The notes: generated from the letters alone by a model not told the origin. Shown: positions 51,325-60,742, numbered from the stretch's first letter. The stretch is DNA of 64,000 nucleotides from Nitratireductor sp. XY-223 (GCF_004959855.1 NZ_SPNT01000003.1:610619-674618), one strand, 5' to 3'. Program-made: numbers and translations.

Positions 51325-52335
51325 ATGAATCAGCTGGTCTTTGCAACAATTACAATGGTTCTCGGCGTCGCCGGTTGTGCCGCCTATTTCCTGTTCTCGA
51401 ACTGGATACTGGACACCATTTTGCCTTCCAAGGAGGGGGACGGCGAACGGGCGATCCGCAATCTCAGGCTGGCCAACACGATACGGCCCTGGCTGTTCCT
51501 CGCGCCGGCTCTCCTGGCACTCGGGGTGTACCTTTTCTATCCGGTGCTTTCGTCGCTGCGGCTGTCCTTCTTCGGACGCTCCGGCGAGGAGTTCGTGGGC
51601 GTTTCGAACTACGCCTGGATGCTCGCCGACGGCGAGTTCCACGAATCGATGCTCAACAACATGCTTTGGCTGGTCGTCGTTCCCGCCGCCGCGACGTTCT
51701 TCGGTCTGGTTATTGCAGCAATGACCGACCGGGTCTGGTGGGGCAACATCGCCAAGAGCCTGATCTTCATGCCGATGGCGATCTCGTTCATCGGCGCGGC
51801 CGTCATCTGGAAATTCATCTATGACTATCGCGAGGAGGGCACTGAACAGATCGGCCTTCTGAACGCGCTGGTCACGTTCTTCGGCGGCGAGCCGCAGGCC
51901 TGGATCACGCTGCCCTTCTACAACAACTTCTTCCTGATGGTGATCCTGGTCTGGATCCAGACCGGTTTCGCCATGGTCATCCTGTCGGCGGCACTCCGCG
52001 GCATTCCCGAGGAGACCATCGAGGCGGCCGTGATCGACGGCGCGAACGGCCTGCAGATATTCTTCAAGATCATGATTCCGCAGATCTGGGGAACGATCGC
52101 CGTTGTCTGGACGACGATCACCATTCTCGTGCTCAAGGTCTTCGACATCGTGCTTGCGATGACCAACGGGCAATGGAACACGCAGGTGCTCGCCAATCTC
52201 ATGTTCGACTGGATGTTCCGCGGCGGCGGCGATTTCGGCCGTGGCGCGACCATCGCCATCGTCATCATGGTTCTGGTGATCCCGATCATGGTCTGGAACA
52301 TCCGCCGGGCAAACGCCGAAATGGAGGGCCGTTGA
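51325..52335 (+). CDS. aglF: alpha-glucoside ABC transporter permease
   Basis: A 336-residue inner-membrane permease of the MalF type. An N-terminal hydrophobic segment (QLVFATITMVLGVAGCAAYFL) precedes the core; AWLFLAPALLALGVYLFYP is the first core helix, and the ATPase-contact EAA loop is EETIEAAVIDGANGLQIF. It pairs with AglG in the membrane. One base separates it from aglG. Confidence 0.93.
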   Translation: MNQLVFATITMVLGVAGCAAYFLFSNWILDTILPSKEGDGERAIRNLRLANTIRPWLFLAPALLALGVYLFYPVLSSLRLSFFGRSGEEFVGVSNYAWMLADGEFHESMLNNMLWLVVVPAAATFFGLVIAAMTDRVWWGNIAKSLIFMPMAISFIGAAVIWKFIYDYREEGTEQIGLLNALVTFFGGEPQAWITLPFYNNFFLMVILVWIQTGFAMVILSAALRGIPEETIEAAVIDGANGLQIFFKIMIPQIWGTIAVVWTTITILVLKVFDIVLAMTNGQWNTQVLANLMFDWMFRGGGDFGRGATIAIVIMVLVIPIMVWNIRRANAEMEGR

Positions 52336-52336
52336 T

Positions 52337-53488
52337 ATGGCTGCTGCAGCTTCCGCCAAGTCACCGCTCACCTGGGCCGTCCATGCCGGCGTGCTTTTCC
52401 TGGTGGTCATCTGGACCCTGCCGACCTTCGGCCTGTTCGTGTCGTCGCTTCGCGACAAGGACCAGCTTGCCGTCTCCGGCTGGTGGACGGCGCTGACGGC
52501 CTCCGAGCAGCGCAAGATCGGCCGCTCCGGCGCGCCCGACACGCAGATCGAGGAAGACGGCAAATACGTCCTTCAGGGCAATGTCCTGGAAGGCGCCGGA
52601 GGCACGATCACCAAATTCGGCGTGCGTTCTCAGCAGCCCGCGGCTTTCGATGTCGGCGAAACCGCTGAAATGCCGAGAGGCGAAATGATGACCGTGGAGC
52701 CGGACGGCGACTACCGGCTCGTCTCGGACGAGCCCTGGACCGGCTCGCGCGGCAAGCGCATATTTTATACGGTCACCGCGCCGCCGCGCTTCACGCTGGA
52801 AAACTATTCGAACGTGCTTCGCGCCAACGGGCTGGGGCAGTCCTTCATCAACTCGCTGACGGTGACGATCCCGTCGACTGTGATCCCGATCCTGATTGCC
52901 GCCTTCGCCGCCTATGCGCTGGCGTGGATGAAGTTTCCGGGCAGGGCGCTGCTGATCGCCGCCGTGGTCGGGCTGCTGGTCGTGCCGCTGCAGATGTCGC
53001 TGATCCCGCTCCTGCGCCTCTACAACGAGGCGGGGCTGATCCTCGGCGTGCCGGCCAAGACCTATGTCGGCATATGGCTGGCGCATACCGGTTTCGGCCT
53101 GCCGCTCGCCATATACCTGCTGCGCAACTATATCGCCGGTCTTCCCCGCGAGATCATGGAATCGGCCAAGGTCGACGGCGCCAGCGACTTCGACATCTTC
53201 CTGAAGATCGTGCTGCCGTTGTCCTTCCCGGCACTCGCGTCATTCGCGATTTTCCAGTTCCTGTGGGTCTGGAACGACCTGCTCGTGGCGATGGTTTTCC
53301 TGGGCAATGGCGACGACCAGCTCGTGCTGACCGGGCGTCTGCGCGAACTGCTCGGATCGCGCGGCGGCAACTGGGAGATCCTGACGGCCTCGGCATTCAT
53401 CAGCATCATCGTGCCGCTGATCGTGTTCTTCGGACTGCAGCGGTACCTGGTGCGCGGACTTCTCGCCGGATCGGTCAAGGGTGGCTAG
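52337..53488 (+). CDS. aglG: alpha-glucoside ABC transporter permease
   Basis: A 383-residue MalG-type permease. TM1 (WAVHAGVLFLVVIWTLPTFGL) is followed by a large periplasmic insertion of roughly 110 residues (residues 45-150), characteristic of AglG proteins. The core then has SFINSLTVTIPSTVIPILIA, and the EAA loop is PREIMESAKVDGASDFDIFL. The C-terminal QRYLVRGLLAGSVKGG is the family end. It is adjacent to the glucosidase gene. Confidence 0.94.
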   Translation: MAAAASAKSPLTWAVHAGVLFLVVIWTLPTFGLFVSSLRDKDQLAVSGWWTALTASEQRKIGRSGAPDTQIEEDGKYVLQGNVLEGAGGTITKFGVRSQQPAAFDVGETAEMPRGEMMTVEPDGDYRLVSDEPWTGSRGKRIFYTVTAPPRFTLENYSNVLRANGLGQSFINSLTVTIPSTVIPILIAAFAAYALAWMKFPGRALLIAAVVGLLVVPLQMSLIPLLRLYNEAGLILGVPAKTYVGIWLAHTGFGLPLAIYLLRNYIAGLPREIMESAKVDGASDFDIFLKIVLPLSFPALASFAIFQFLWVWNDLLVAMVFLGNGDDQLVLTGRLRELLGSRGGNWEILTASAFISIIVPLIVFFGLQRYLVRGLLAGSVKGG

Positions 53489-53491
53489 TCA

Positions 53492-55168
53492 ATGACAATT
53501 GTGGACAGGAAATTGATGTCTGAGCGTGTTTCTTCCTCTTCTCCGGTCGATACGGACTGGTGGCGCGGTGCTGTTATCTACCAGGTCTATCCGCGCTCCT
53601 TCCAGGACACGGACGGCGACGGGACAGGTGATCTGAAGGGGATCACCGAAAGGTTGCCGCATATCGCCTCGCTGGGTGTCGATGCGATCTGGGTGTCTCC
53701 GTTCTTCAAGTCGCCGATGCGCGATTTCGGATACGACGTTTCCGACTACGAGGACGTCGATCCGATCTTCGGAACCATCGGCGACTTCAAGGAGATGGTC
53801 GACCGGGCGCACGACCTCGGCCTCAAAGTGATGATCGACCAGGTCCTGTCCCACTCGTCGAGCGAGCATCCGTGGTTCGTCGAAAGCCGCAGTTCGCGCA
53901 TCAATCCGAAGGCGGACTGGTATGTGTGGGCCGACGCCAAGCCGGATGGCTCGCCGCCAAACAACTGGCTGTCGATCTTCGGCGGCTCGGCCTGGCAGTG
54001 GGACACCGGGCGCAGGCAATATTACCTGCACAATTTCCTGGCCTCGCAGCCGGATTTTAACCTTCACAATCCGGACGTTCAGGATGCCCTGTTGTCCACG
54101 GTCCGTTTCTGGCTCGACCTTGGCGTCGACGGTTTCCGGCTGGACACCATCAACTTCTATTTCCATGACCCGGAGCTGCATGACAATCCGCCGCTGGTTC
54201 CCGAGATGCGCAATGCAAGCATCGCGCCGGACGTCAATCCGTACAACTTCCAGGACCATCTCCATGACAAGAACCAGCCGGAGAACCTGGAATTCCTGAA
54301 ACGGCTGCGCCGCCTTCTCGAAACCTATCCGGGCTCCGCGGCCGTCGGCGAGGTGGGCGACGCACAGCGCGGCCTGCAGATCGTCTCCGATTACACGTCC
54401 GGCGGCGACAAGGTCCACATGTGCTACAGCTTCGATCTTCTATCGGCGACGCCGCCGACCGTCGGTCACCTGAGCAAGGTGGTCAGCGATTTCGAGACAA
54501 CGGTCACCGACGGCTGGGCCTGCTGGGCGTTCTCCAACCACGACGTGCGACGCCATTCGACACGCTGGTCCGAGACCTTCGGCGACACGCCGAAGCACCT
54601 GAAACTGCTTGCCGGCGTGCTGCTTTCGCTGCGCGGCTCGGTCTGCGTCTACCAGGGCGAGGAGCTCGGACTTCCGGAAGCCGATCTGGAATTCGAGGAC
54701 CTGCAGGATCCCTACGGCATCGAGTTCTGGCCGACTTTCAAGGGCCGCGACGGCTGCCGGACCCCGATGGTCTGGAGCTCCGATGAAAAAAATGGCGGAT
54801 TCTCCTCCGGCAAGCCTTGGCTGCCGGTGCCGCAGGGGCATCGGAACCTGGCGGTGGACCGGCAGGACGGCGATCCGGATTCGGTGCTCGCCCATTACCG
54901 GCGCTTCATCGGTTTCAGAAAGCTTCATCTGCCGCTGGTCAAGGGGTCGGTCGAGCTCGACGGCCAGAACGACAAGGTGTTCTGTTTCCGCCGCCGCCAC
55001 GGCAACGAGACCATTTTGTGCGCATTCAACATGTCGGACGAAACGCAGACCGTCCGCATAACGGAGGGTGCCGTCAGCACGTTGCGGGACAGCGGCTTCG
55101 GCGGCACTGCCGACGGTCAGACCATTACCATTCCGCCGATCGATGCCTATTTCGGCCTCGTCGGATAG
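53492..55168 (+). CDS. aglA: alpha-glucosidase, GH13
   Basis: A 558-residue GH13 enzyme (558 fits the oligo-1,6-glucosidase/sucrose-hydrolysing size). Motifs: IYQVYPRSFQDTDGDGTGDL, DQVLSHSSSEHPWF, GVDGFRLDTINFY with nucleophile Asp218, AVGEVGD with acid/base Glu287, and FSNHDVRRH with Asp351. No signal peptide, so it hydrolyses imported alpha-glucosides in the cytoplasm. A start at the second Met (53516) is also possible. It is 3 bp after aglG. Confidence 0.95.
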   Translation: MTIVDRKLMSERVSSSSPVDTDWWRGAVIYQVYPRSFQDTDGDGTGDLKGITERLPHIASLGVDAIWVSPFFKSPMRDFGYDVSDYEDVDPIFGTIGDFKEMVDRAHDLGLKVMIDQVLSHSSSEHPWFVESRSSRINPKADWYVWADAKPDGSPPNNWLSIFGGSAWQWDTGRRQYYLHNFLASQPDFNLHNPDVQDALLSTVRFWLDLGVDGFRLDTINFYFHDPELHDNPPLVPEMRNASIAPDVNPYNFQDHLHDKNQPENLEFLKRLRRLLETYPGSAAVGEVGDAQRGLQIVSDYTSGGDKVHMCYSFDLLSATPPTVGHLSKVVSDFETTVTDGWACWAFSNHDVRRHSTRWSETFGDTPKHLKLLAGVLLSLRGSVCVYQGEELGLPEADLEFEDLQDPYGIEFWPTFKGRDGCRTPMVWSSDEKNGGFSSGKPWLPVPQGHRNLAVDRQDGDPDSVLAHYRRFIGFRKLHLPLVKGSVELDGQNDKVFCFRRRHGNETILCAFNMSDETQTVRITEGAVSTLRDSGFGGTADGQTITIPPIDAYFGLVG

Positions 55169-55195
55169 GCGCGGAACTGAGGAGGGAGAATTACG

Positions 55196-56290
55196 ATGAC
55201 GGGCCTCAAGATAGCCAATGCCAAGAAAGCCTACGGCGATGTCGAAGTCCTTCACGATGTCAATCTCGACATCAAGAGGGGCGAATTCATCGTCTTCGTG
55301 GGACCGTCCGGCTGCGGCAAGTCAACGCTTCTGCGCATGATCGCCGGCCTCGAGGAGATCACCTCCGGAACCATGGAGATCGAGGGAACCGTGGTCAACA
55401 ACATGCCGCCCTCGAAGCGCGGCATCGCCATGGTGTTCCAGTCCTACGCGCTCTATCCGCACATGACCGTCTACGACAACATGGCCTTCGGCATGAAGAT
55501 CGCCAAGGCCTCAAAGGACGAGATCGACGAGCGGGTGCGCGCCGCCGCCGACAAGCTGCAGCTCACGCAGTATCTGGAGCGGCTGCCGAAGGCGCTCTCC
55601 GGCGGCCAGCGGCAGCGCGTCGCCATCGGCCGCGCCATCGTCCGCGATCCGAAGGTCTTCCTCTTCGACGAACCGCTGTCGAACCTCGACGCGGCACTGC
55701 GCGTCGCCACCCGCATCGAGATCGCCAAGCTGAAAGAAAGCATGCCCGATGCGACGATGATCTACGTCACCCACGACCAGGTCGAGGCGATGACGCTGGC
55801 GGACCGGATCGTCGTGCTCTCCGGCGGTTATGTGGAACAGGTTGGCGCGCCGATGGACCTTTACGAGGACCCGCATAACCTTTTCGTCGCCCGTTTCATC
55901 GGCTCGCCCGCCATGAACATCCTGCCGGCGACCATCGAGCAGACCGGCGCCCAGACGGTGGTGGCGCTGCAGTCGGGCGACCATGTCAGCGTTCCGGTTC
56001 CCTCGGCCGAGGCGATGAAGGGCGCTTCCGTCCACTTCGGCGTTCGGCCCGAGGATTTGCGACTGGCCGATCCGGGCGGCGGCGTGCTGCACGGTACCGT
56101 GTCGATGACGGAATCGCTGGGCGAGGTGACGCTCGGTTACATGGACGGCACGGGTTCGGACGAGCCGATGATCGTCAAGCTGCCCGGCAACCAGGATATC
56201 CAGCGCGGCCAGCAATTGTCGCTGGACGCGGATCCCGACAAGCTGCATCTCTTCAATGACTCAGGCATATCGCTGCGCCATTTGAACTGA
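55196..56290 (+). CDS. aglK: alpha-glucoside ABC transporter ATP-binding protein
   Basis: A 364-residue MalK/UgpC-type ATPase with GAGGGAG before the ATG. Walker A is GPSGCGKS (36-43), signature LSGGQRQRVAIG, Walker B VFLFDEPLSNLDA, H-loop IYVTHDQVEAMTLADR. The C-terminal OB-type domain (VHFGVRPEDLRLADPGG, GEVTLGY) provides regulatory contacts. It powers the AglEFG importer and closes the operon. Confidence 0.95.
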   Translation: MTGLKIANAKKAYGDVEVLHDVNLDIKRGEFIVFVGPSGCGKSTLLRMIAGLEEITSGTMEIEGTVVNNMPPSKRGIAMVFQSYALYPHMTVYDNMAFGMKIAKASKDEIDERVRAAADKLQLTQYLERLPKALSGGQRQRVAIGRAIVRDPKVFLFDEPLSNLDAALRVATRIEIAKLKESMPDATMIYVTHDQVEAMTLADRIVVLSGGYVEQVGAPMDLYEDPHNLFVARFIGSPAMNILPATIEQTGAQTVVALQSGDHVSVPVPSAEAMKGASVHFGVRPEDLRLADPGGGVLHGTVSMTESLGEVTLGYMDGTGSDEPMIVKLPGNQDIQRGQQLSLDADPDKLHLFNDSGISLRHLN

Positions 56291-56329
56291 TCGCCGAATT
56301 TGGGATTATCGGCTTGCCGCGTTCGTGAT

Positions 56330-56358
56330 ATGTTCCTGCGCATAATCTGCAGGAACAT
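56330..56358. promoter_or_regulatory. 10-bp inverted repeat before the DUF6362-like gene
   Basis: ATGTTCCTGC, a 9-base loop and GCAGGAACAT are perfect arms (56330-56339 and 56349-56358), ending 8 bases ahead of the ATG at 56367. It may be an operator, an RNA hairpin controlling translation, or the end of the agl transcript; there is no U-run, so operator or RNA control is preferred. Confidence 0.55.
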
Positions 56359-56366
56359 CGAAGACG

Positions 56367-56945
56367 ATGAGCGCCAATCCCCAATTTGAGGACTGGACGG
56401 CAAAAGCCGTCGAACATCGCGTCGTAGAAGCAGCGGAGACGCTTGCCTTGTGTCCGCGCGCGCTCGGGCCGAAGGCCTTCGGCAATGCGATGCCGGAGCC
56501 GCTGCGCCGCCAGATCGATGCCTATGCGTCAAACGCGCCGCGATACCGGCGGCGCCCGTCCGCCGGCGCGATCGACCGCATGGAAGCGTGCTGGGCCTGG
56601 ATCAACGCGCTTGAGGACGAGGCGGAGCGCCGGCTTCTGTATGACTGGGCGCGCGCCAAATGCGGGCGTGGCCGCTCGCTGCACTTGCTTGCACAACTGG
56701 AAGGCGTGAGCGGGCGTACGCTGCGGCGGGAAATCACGCGCATCTGCACGGCCATCGCCAGTTCACTCAATCGCGCGCACTTGCCCTGGCAAGGCGGTCC
56801 TGTGGAGCCGGCGAGGGGCTCGGGCGCCGAAGCCCGAAAGCGTGCCGAAACACCGAAATACAGCACGCATTGGCGCACATCGGAAGCGCGGCCCGAAATC
56901 GATCCATCCCTGCCACCGTCGCGCACCTTGAGGCGGTGGACTTGA
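56367..56945 (+). CDS. DUF6362-like HTH protein
   Basis: A 192-residue basic protein. It opens EDWTAKAVEHRVVEAAETLA, and residues 65-140 look like a helical DNA-binding domain: AIDRMEACWAWINALEDE, LLYDWARAKCG, LAQLEGVSGRTLRREI. This resembles the DUF6362 family seen in alphaproteobacteria and their prophages, but I am not certain. The C-terminal 50 residues look disordered. It has a perfect inverted repeat just ahead of its start and could regulate itself or the following genes. Confidence 0.65.
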   Translation: MSANPQFEDWTAKAVEHRVVEAAETLALCPRALGPKAFGNAMPEPLRRQIDAYASNAPRYRRRPSAGAIDRMEACWAWINALEDEAERRLLYDWARAKCGRGRSLHLLAQLEGVSGRTLRREITRICTAIASSLNRAHLPWQGGPVEPARGSGAEARKRAETPKYSTHWRTSEARPEIDPSLPPSRTLRRWT

Positions 56946-56972
56946 AAAATGTTCCATATTTGTTCTTTTTTC

Positions 56973-57001
56973 TTGCTTGTGACAAAAGAACCTCCCATAC
57001 T
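56973..57001 (+). promoter_or_regulatory. candidate promoter for the PIN-like gene pair
   Basis: TTGCTT (56973-56978), 17 bases, CATACT (56996-57001), in an AT-rich gap. Just downstream an inverted repeat TTGAATT/AATTCAA (57019-57025 and 57039-57045) could be an operator; autorepression would suit a toxin-antitoxin-like pair. Other evidence for the promoter is lacking. Confidence 0.4.
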
Positions 57002-57079
57002 GCGCCTGCAATTCTGGATTGAATTTTTTCGCTCGAACAATTCAACGGCGCCGGGCCGATGGCCCGCCGCGAGGACCAC

Positions 57080-57559
57080 ATGATGAGTGAAGACGAAGGA
57101 GACTGCCCGCCGCGGACCTTGTATCCGTGGGAACACGAGCTGGAGCGCATGGTTGAGGAGCGCAAGGCGCGCGCCCTGCGCGAGGGCAAGGACGAGAAAT
57201 ACTACCTGAGGCCCGACCCGGACAAGAAGCTGACGATCGAGGACTGCTTCCGCTATATCCGCACCGCGCAGTCGATGCCGGAGGTCTGGGACGCTTTCAC
57301 GAACATGTACATTCCGACCGACGAGGAAGAGGCGGCGGGCTATGAACCCTCGGAGGAGGACGACAACCGGCATGTACTTTCAGTCTGGTTTCAGAGTTGG
57401 TACCGGCTCAAGTTCCATCCGGATGTACCGAAACCTGCACTGTCGAGTCCAGGTGCCGTTATCGAGTTGTACGCTCAAGGCACTATTGACGCTCTGTTCG
57501 GACAGCAGGCCATCGACTATATGCACAAAAGCCCGTATATCCAAAAGGGTGACGAATGA
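57080..57559 (+). CDS. acidic hypothetical protein, partner of the PIN-like protein
   Basis: About 159 residues from ATG 57080 (57083 also possible, GAGGA just upstream). Strongly acidic N- and C-terminal parts surround a helical middle: LERMVEERKARALREGKDEK, DCFRYIRTAQSMPEVWDAF, VWFQSWYRLKF. No known domain was recognised. It overlaps the 776-residue PIN-like gene by 4 bp (ATGA), so the two are made together. An antitoxin, immunity or chaperone role for the partner is inference from this coupling and its acidity. Confidence 0.72.
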   Translation: MMSEDEGDCPPRTLYPWEHELERMVEERKARALREGKDEKYYLRPDPDKKLTIEDCFRYIRTAQSMPEVWDAFTNMYIPTDEEEAAGYEPSEEDDNRHVLSVWFQSWYRLKFHPDVPKPALSSPGAVIELYAQGTIDALFGQQAIDYMHKSPYIQKGDE

Positions 57560-59886
57560 TCTACCTCCTCGATAAGAACCCGCTTGAGGAACTCTACAAG
57601 CTCTCCCTGCACAAAGGTCTGCCGGGCGGTACCGATGTCCTTGCGCCATTCAGGGCGAAAGGGTCCGCTATCGTCGTCCTCCAGGATACGCTTAATGAGG
57701 TGAGGGGCACATGGAAACGGGTAGCAATCGAAACATGGTTAAAGAGCAACGGTGTTGAAATTGCAGAAGAACAAATGGAGAACGATGCCGCCCGTGCGGC
57801 GGCCAAGCGGAAATATCTCGTCAGCCAAAAAGGCGCGCGGCGGCAATCCAAACAAGGATCCGACATCGCGATGTTCGTCTACCTTGACCAGAAGCGCGGG
57901 GACGGCCGGCAATACGCGTTGGTCGGGCGCGACGCCGACTGGGCCGATTATCGAACGAAGGTCAAATCTGAATTCGTCAATTCCAGGCACCACTCCTATG
58001 CGGGTCTCGCGCCGATCTATGTCGAGGAAGTGCTCAACGGCCGAATGAGCACAGCGCAGCTCGCGGGCCTGTTCGATCACATGTCGGTGCATGATCTGCC
58101 CGACGAGTACGGCCTCGGACTTTCCGAAATCAAGGACCGGCTGCAAGCGGAAAAGAACAAGAAGACCGCCCGCAAGAAACCGCGGCGGGTCGAGCAGCTC
58201 AAGCTGAAGCTTCTGGAGGATTATGTCGAGCGCGCGCGCTCTGCGGCGCGCAAGGAAAACGGCAAATACAGGTTCTCGGCCAAGGAGATGCGCAATGCGG
58301 CAATCGTTGGCGGGGTCAGCGGCGGTGTCCTGCTGGAAGGCATGCGCCAATTAAGCGGTCCGGCCAATGCGCTGGAAATCGGCCTCGTTTACAAGGAAGT
58401 AAAGGGGCACCTGGATGCGGGCAGGGAGGATGAAGCCTTCAAGACGATTGCCCGCTTTGCGGCCGAGACCGCCGGCGGCAGCGCGGCCGGCGCGGCGGCG
58501 GCGGCGACCGCCACGATCCTTGCCGGTGCGGCCGGCATCACGGTTGGCCCCTGGGCGTTGCTGGCGACGGCGCTGGTGGGCGGTGTCGCGGGCAGCCTCG
58601 CCGTCGGCGAGCCGGCTGAGGAGCTGGCGGCGGATTTCGCCCGTCACATGGCCAGCCGCCACGGCGAGGAAGCATTTACCTTCGACATGCTGACGCGGGA
58701 GGCGCGGCGCTTTACCGCCGCGCGTGGCGTCGACCCGGGCCGCTTCGATGAAGCGTTTAACCCGCAAAAGACAGGTCGCCCGCCGGCACCCACGCAAACG
58801 GGCGACAAGACGGATCGCCTGCGCCGTGGCAGGCCGAGCATCGTCACCCTGCGCAGTTTTGCCATTGATCCGTCGGACCCGTCCTATTTCGTCCATGACG
58901 ACTCGCACTATTTCGATGTCCGCGACGGCCTGGGCGGCGAATGGCAGATCGCGGTGGACCACACGGCGATCGACGCGGCCCCGGTCGTGCGCGAGGACGG
59001 CCATGCCATCAAGCGCATCGAAATCGATGACGGCACATTCTTCTATTCACTCAAATCCCGAAGGATCTATGCCTATATACCGCGCGTCTATCCGGCGCCG
59101 CGCAAGGGCGAATCCGCCAATGGCCGCCGGGCCGTTCCCGCGCCCGCGCCGCCGGACTTCCTCGCGCCAGCCTCGCCGCATTACGATCCCGAAATGAAAA
59201 TCGACTTTTTCGGCACGCCCATGCGGGCGGGCGATTCCGTCGATGGCGACCCGGATGTGGGCGATGTCAGCTATTTCCCGGATGACAACGATGCCAGCCT
59301 GACTTCGGGCAGCCGGCAGCCGCGATTCCGCAAGGTTCCGATCATGGACCTGCTGTTGAGAGACGGGGTGCTGCGCAACGAAAAGGGTGAGGTGATCCGC
59401 GCCTCGACCGGCAGGCCCGCCGATCAGGTCTATGACCGTTTTGTCAACATGCAGTTGCTGGACCGTGACGGCAAGCCGGTGGAAGGCGGCACGGGGCGCT
59501 CCCGCGCCGGCCTTCGGTTCATTCTCAATAACGGTGCGGATGCGGCGCTCGGCGATGTCTTCCGGCGGGCGGTGCAGTTGCCGGATGCGCAGGGCAATAT
59601 GCGCGGCCGCAGGCCCTTTATGAAGAACGAGGGCCAGCCCTTCTACTGGATTTTTCGCAGCGACCTGCCGTCGCCGGAGGATTACGTGCTGCAGCGCAGC
59701 GGCTTCGAGCCGGGTTATCTGCGCAGCAGACAGGAAGCCCTCAACCGCTTTGTCAGGCCCGCTCAAGCAGGAAGGCCGGCACTGCCCGCCATCGTGCCCA
59801 TGCCCCGGCCAAGGCCCCATCGGCCGTTGCCAAAGACAGGCCCGGTTCCGAAAACGAAGCCGGGAAATGAACCGACCGGTCCGTAA
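57556..59886 (+). CDS. large protein with N-terminal PIN-like nuclease domain and Gly/Ala-rich hydrophobic core
   Basis: A 776-residue protein, not a recognised family. Residues 1-150 look like a PIN domain: IYLLDKNPL with Asp6, LQDTLNEVRG with Glu48, GSDIAMFVYL with Asp103, and LVGRDADW with Asp126/Asp128, the expected acidic tetrad of metal-dependent RNases. A basic helical linker follows (NKKTARKKPRRVEQLKLKLL). Residues about 302-356 are Gly/Ala-rich and hydrophobic (GSAAGAAAAATATILAGAAG, LLATALVGGVAGSLAVG). The C-terminal 350 residues have several beta-rich parts and a Pro-rich tail. It is coupled to the acidic gene upstream. Size and layout are unusual for a PIN toxin. Confidence 0.7.
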   Translation: MIYLLDKNPLEELYKLSLHKGLPGGTDVLAPFRAKGSAIVVLQDTLNEVRGTWKRVAIETWLKSNGVEIAEEQMENDAARAAAKRKYLVSQKGARRQSKQGSDIAMFVYLDQKRGDGRQYALVGRDADWADYRTKVKSEFVNSRHHSYAGLAPIYVEEVLNGRMSTAQLAGLFDHMSVHDLPDEYGLGLSEIKDRLQAEKNKKTARKKPRRVEQLKLKLLEDYVERARSAARKENGKYRFSAKEMRNAAIVGGVSGGVLLEGMRQLSGPANALEIGLVYKEVKGHLDAGREDEAFKTIARFAAETAGGSAAGAAAAATATILAGAAGITVGPWALLATALVGGVAGSLAVGEPAEELAADFARHMASRHGEEAFTFDMLTREARRFTAARGVDPGRFDEAFNPQKTGRPPAPTQTGDKTDRLRRGRPSIVTLRSFAIDPSDPSYFVHDDSHYFDVRDGLGGEWQIAVDHTAIDAAPVVREDGHAIKRIEIDDGTFFYSLKSRRIYAYIPRVYPAPRKGESANGRRAVPAPAPPDFLAPASPHYDPEMKIDFFGTPMRAGDSVDGDPDVGDVSYFPDDNDASLTSGSRQPRFRKVPIMDLLLRDGVLRNEKGEVIRASTGRPADQVYDRFVNMQLLDRDGKPVEGGTGRSRAGLRFILNNGADAALGDVFRRAVQLPDAQGNMRGRRPFMKNEGQPFYWIFRSDLPSPEDYVLQRSGFEPGYLRSRQEALNRFVRPAQAGRPALPAIVPMPRPRPHRPLPKTGPVPKTKPGNEPTGP

Positions 59887-60036
59887 CCCGTTGAGTCCGA
59901 ACGGGAATCGCGACCGGGCGTTCACGAAATTATTACAACCACTTGTTCGGCGGCCCGCCGTCACCATATGAAACCGTACGTTTGTTCCGGAATGTTTTGA
60001 CGGAACGGCCCCCCGGGGCAAAACACGGAGCTATTG

Positions 60037-60678
60037 ATGCGACTTATGACCGTTGCCGCGGCGGTGCTGGCGGCCGGAGGGGTGACTTTTGTCGGTTTGG
60101 CATCGACGGAGACCCGTGCGGTGGAAGAAGGTATCGCGCAGACCAGGACAGACGGCTGGACGACAACCCGATACAGCCGTTTCGGTGACTGGGAATCCAT
60201 TTGCGAAATTCGCCAATCTTCAAGCAATGGCAATGCGTCCAAGGTGGAAGGCGGCGTGGATGAGCGCTGTTACCTGCGGCTTGTCGACCGGTTCGGTCCG
60301 CCGCAGGACTCCGGCGCCCATGATCGATTCGGCGCAATCAGCGCGATGATCCAGCCGCACGAAAACGGGCTGCGCATCACGTTCCAGATGGAAAAGGGCC
60401 TGAAATTCGAAAAGGGCGGCTTTTACCTGGCGCGCGAGAATTTCCCGGTCTGGCGCCTCGACATACATACCTGCCTTGAGAGCGGTGTGTGCAGCTTTTC
60501 AGGTCCCGCGGCCCGGGCGCTTGTCCGCTCCTTTTCGGACCAGTCCGCACATGCGCTGCACATGTATGTCAAATTCACCGACCGCTACGACCAGACCCTT
60601 GTCCGCAAATGGCCGATGCTGCCCTTTGCCGGCGCATTCGCCGACTTTGAGCAGAATGTCCGATTGACGGGCATGTAA
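60037..60678 (+). CDS. invasion-associated locus B (IalB) family protein
   Basis: A 213-residue exported protein; ATG 60037 is chosen over TTG 60034, with ACGGAG upstream. It has a signal peptide (MTVAAAVLAAGGVTFVGLAS). The mature part has the IalB-type pattern SRFGDWESICE, MEKGLKFEKGGFYLARENF, DIHTCLESGVCSFSGPAARA and the terminal FAGAFADFEQNV. Family members are periplasmic or outer-surface proteins common in Hyphomicrobiales; function outside Bartonella invasion is unknown. It has paired cysteines. Confidence 0.8.
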   Translation: MRLMTVAAAVLAAGGVTFVGLASTETRAVEEGIAQTRTDGWTTTRYSRFGDWESICEIRQSSSNGNASKVEGGVDERCYLRLVDRFGPPQDSGAHDRFGAISAMIQPHENGLRITFQMEKGLKFEKGGFYLARENFPVWRLDIHTCLESGVCSFSGPAARALVRSFSDQSAHALHMYVKFTDRYDQTLVRKWPMLPFAGAFADFEQNVRLTGM

Positions 60679-60742
60679 CCGCGATGCCGTTGAACTGAAA
60701 TCATGGAGCGCGGCGGGGCAGGGCGGCCCCGCCGCGCTTCGT

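Noticed and set aside
51250-52563. 437-residue leftward frame opposite aglF/aglG
   Set aside because: Antisense to two clear permeases; no ribosome site or recognisable domain.
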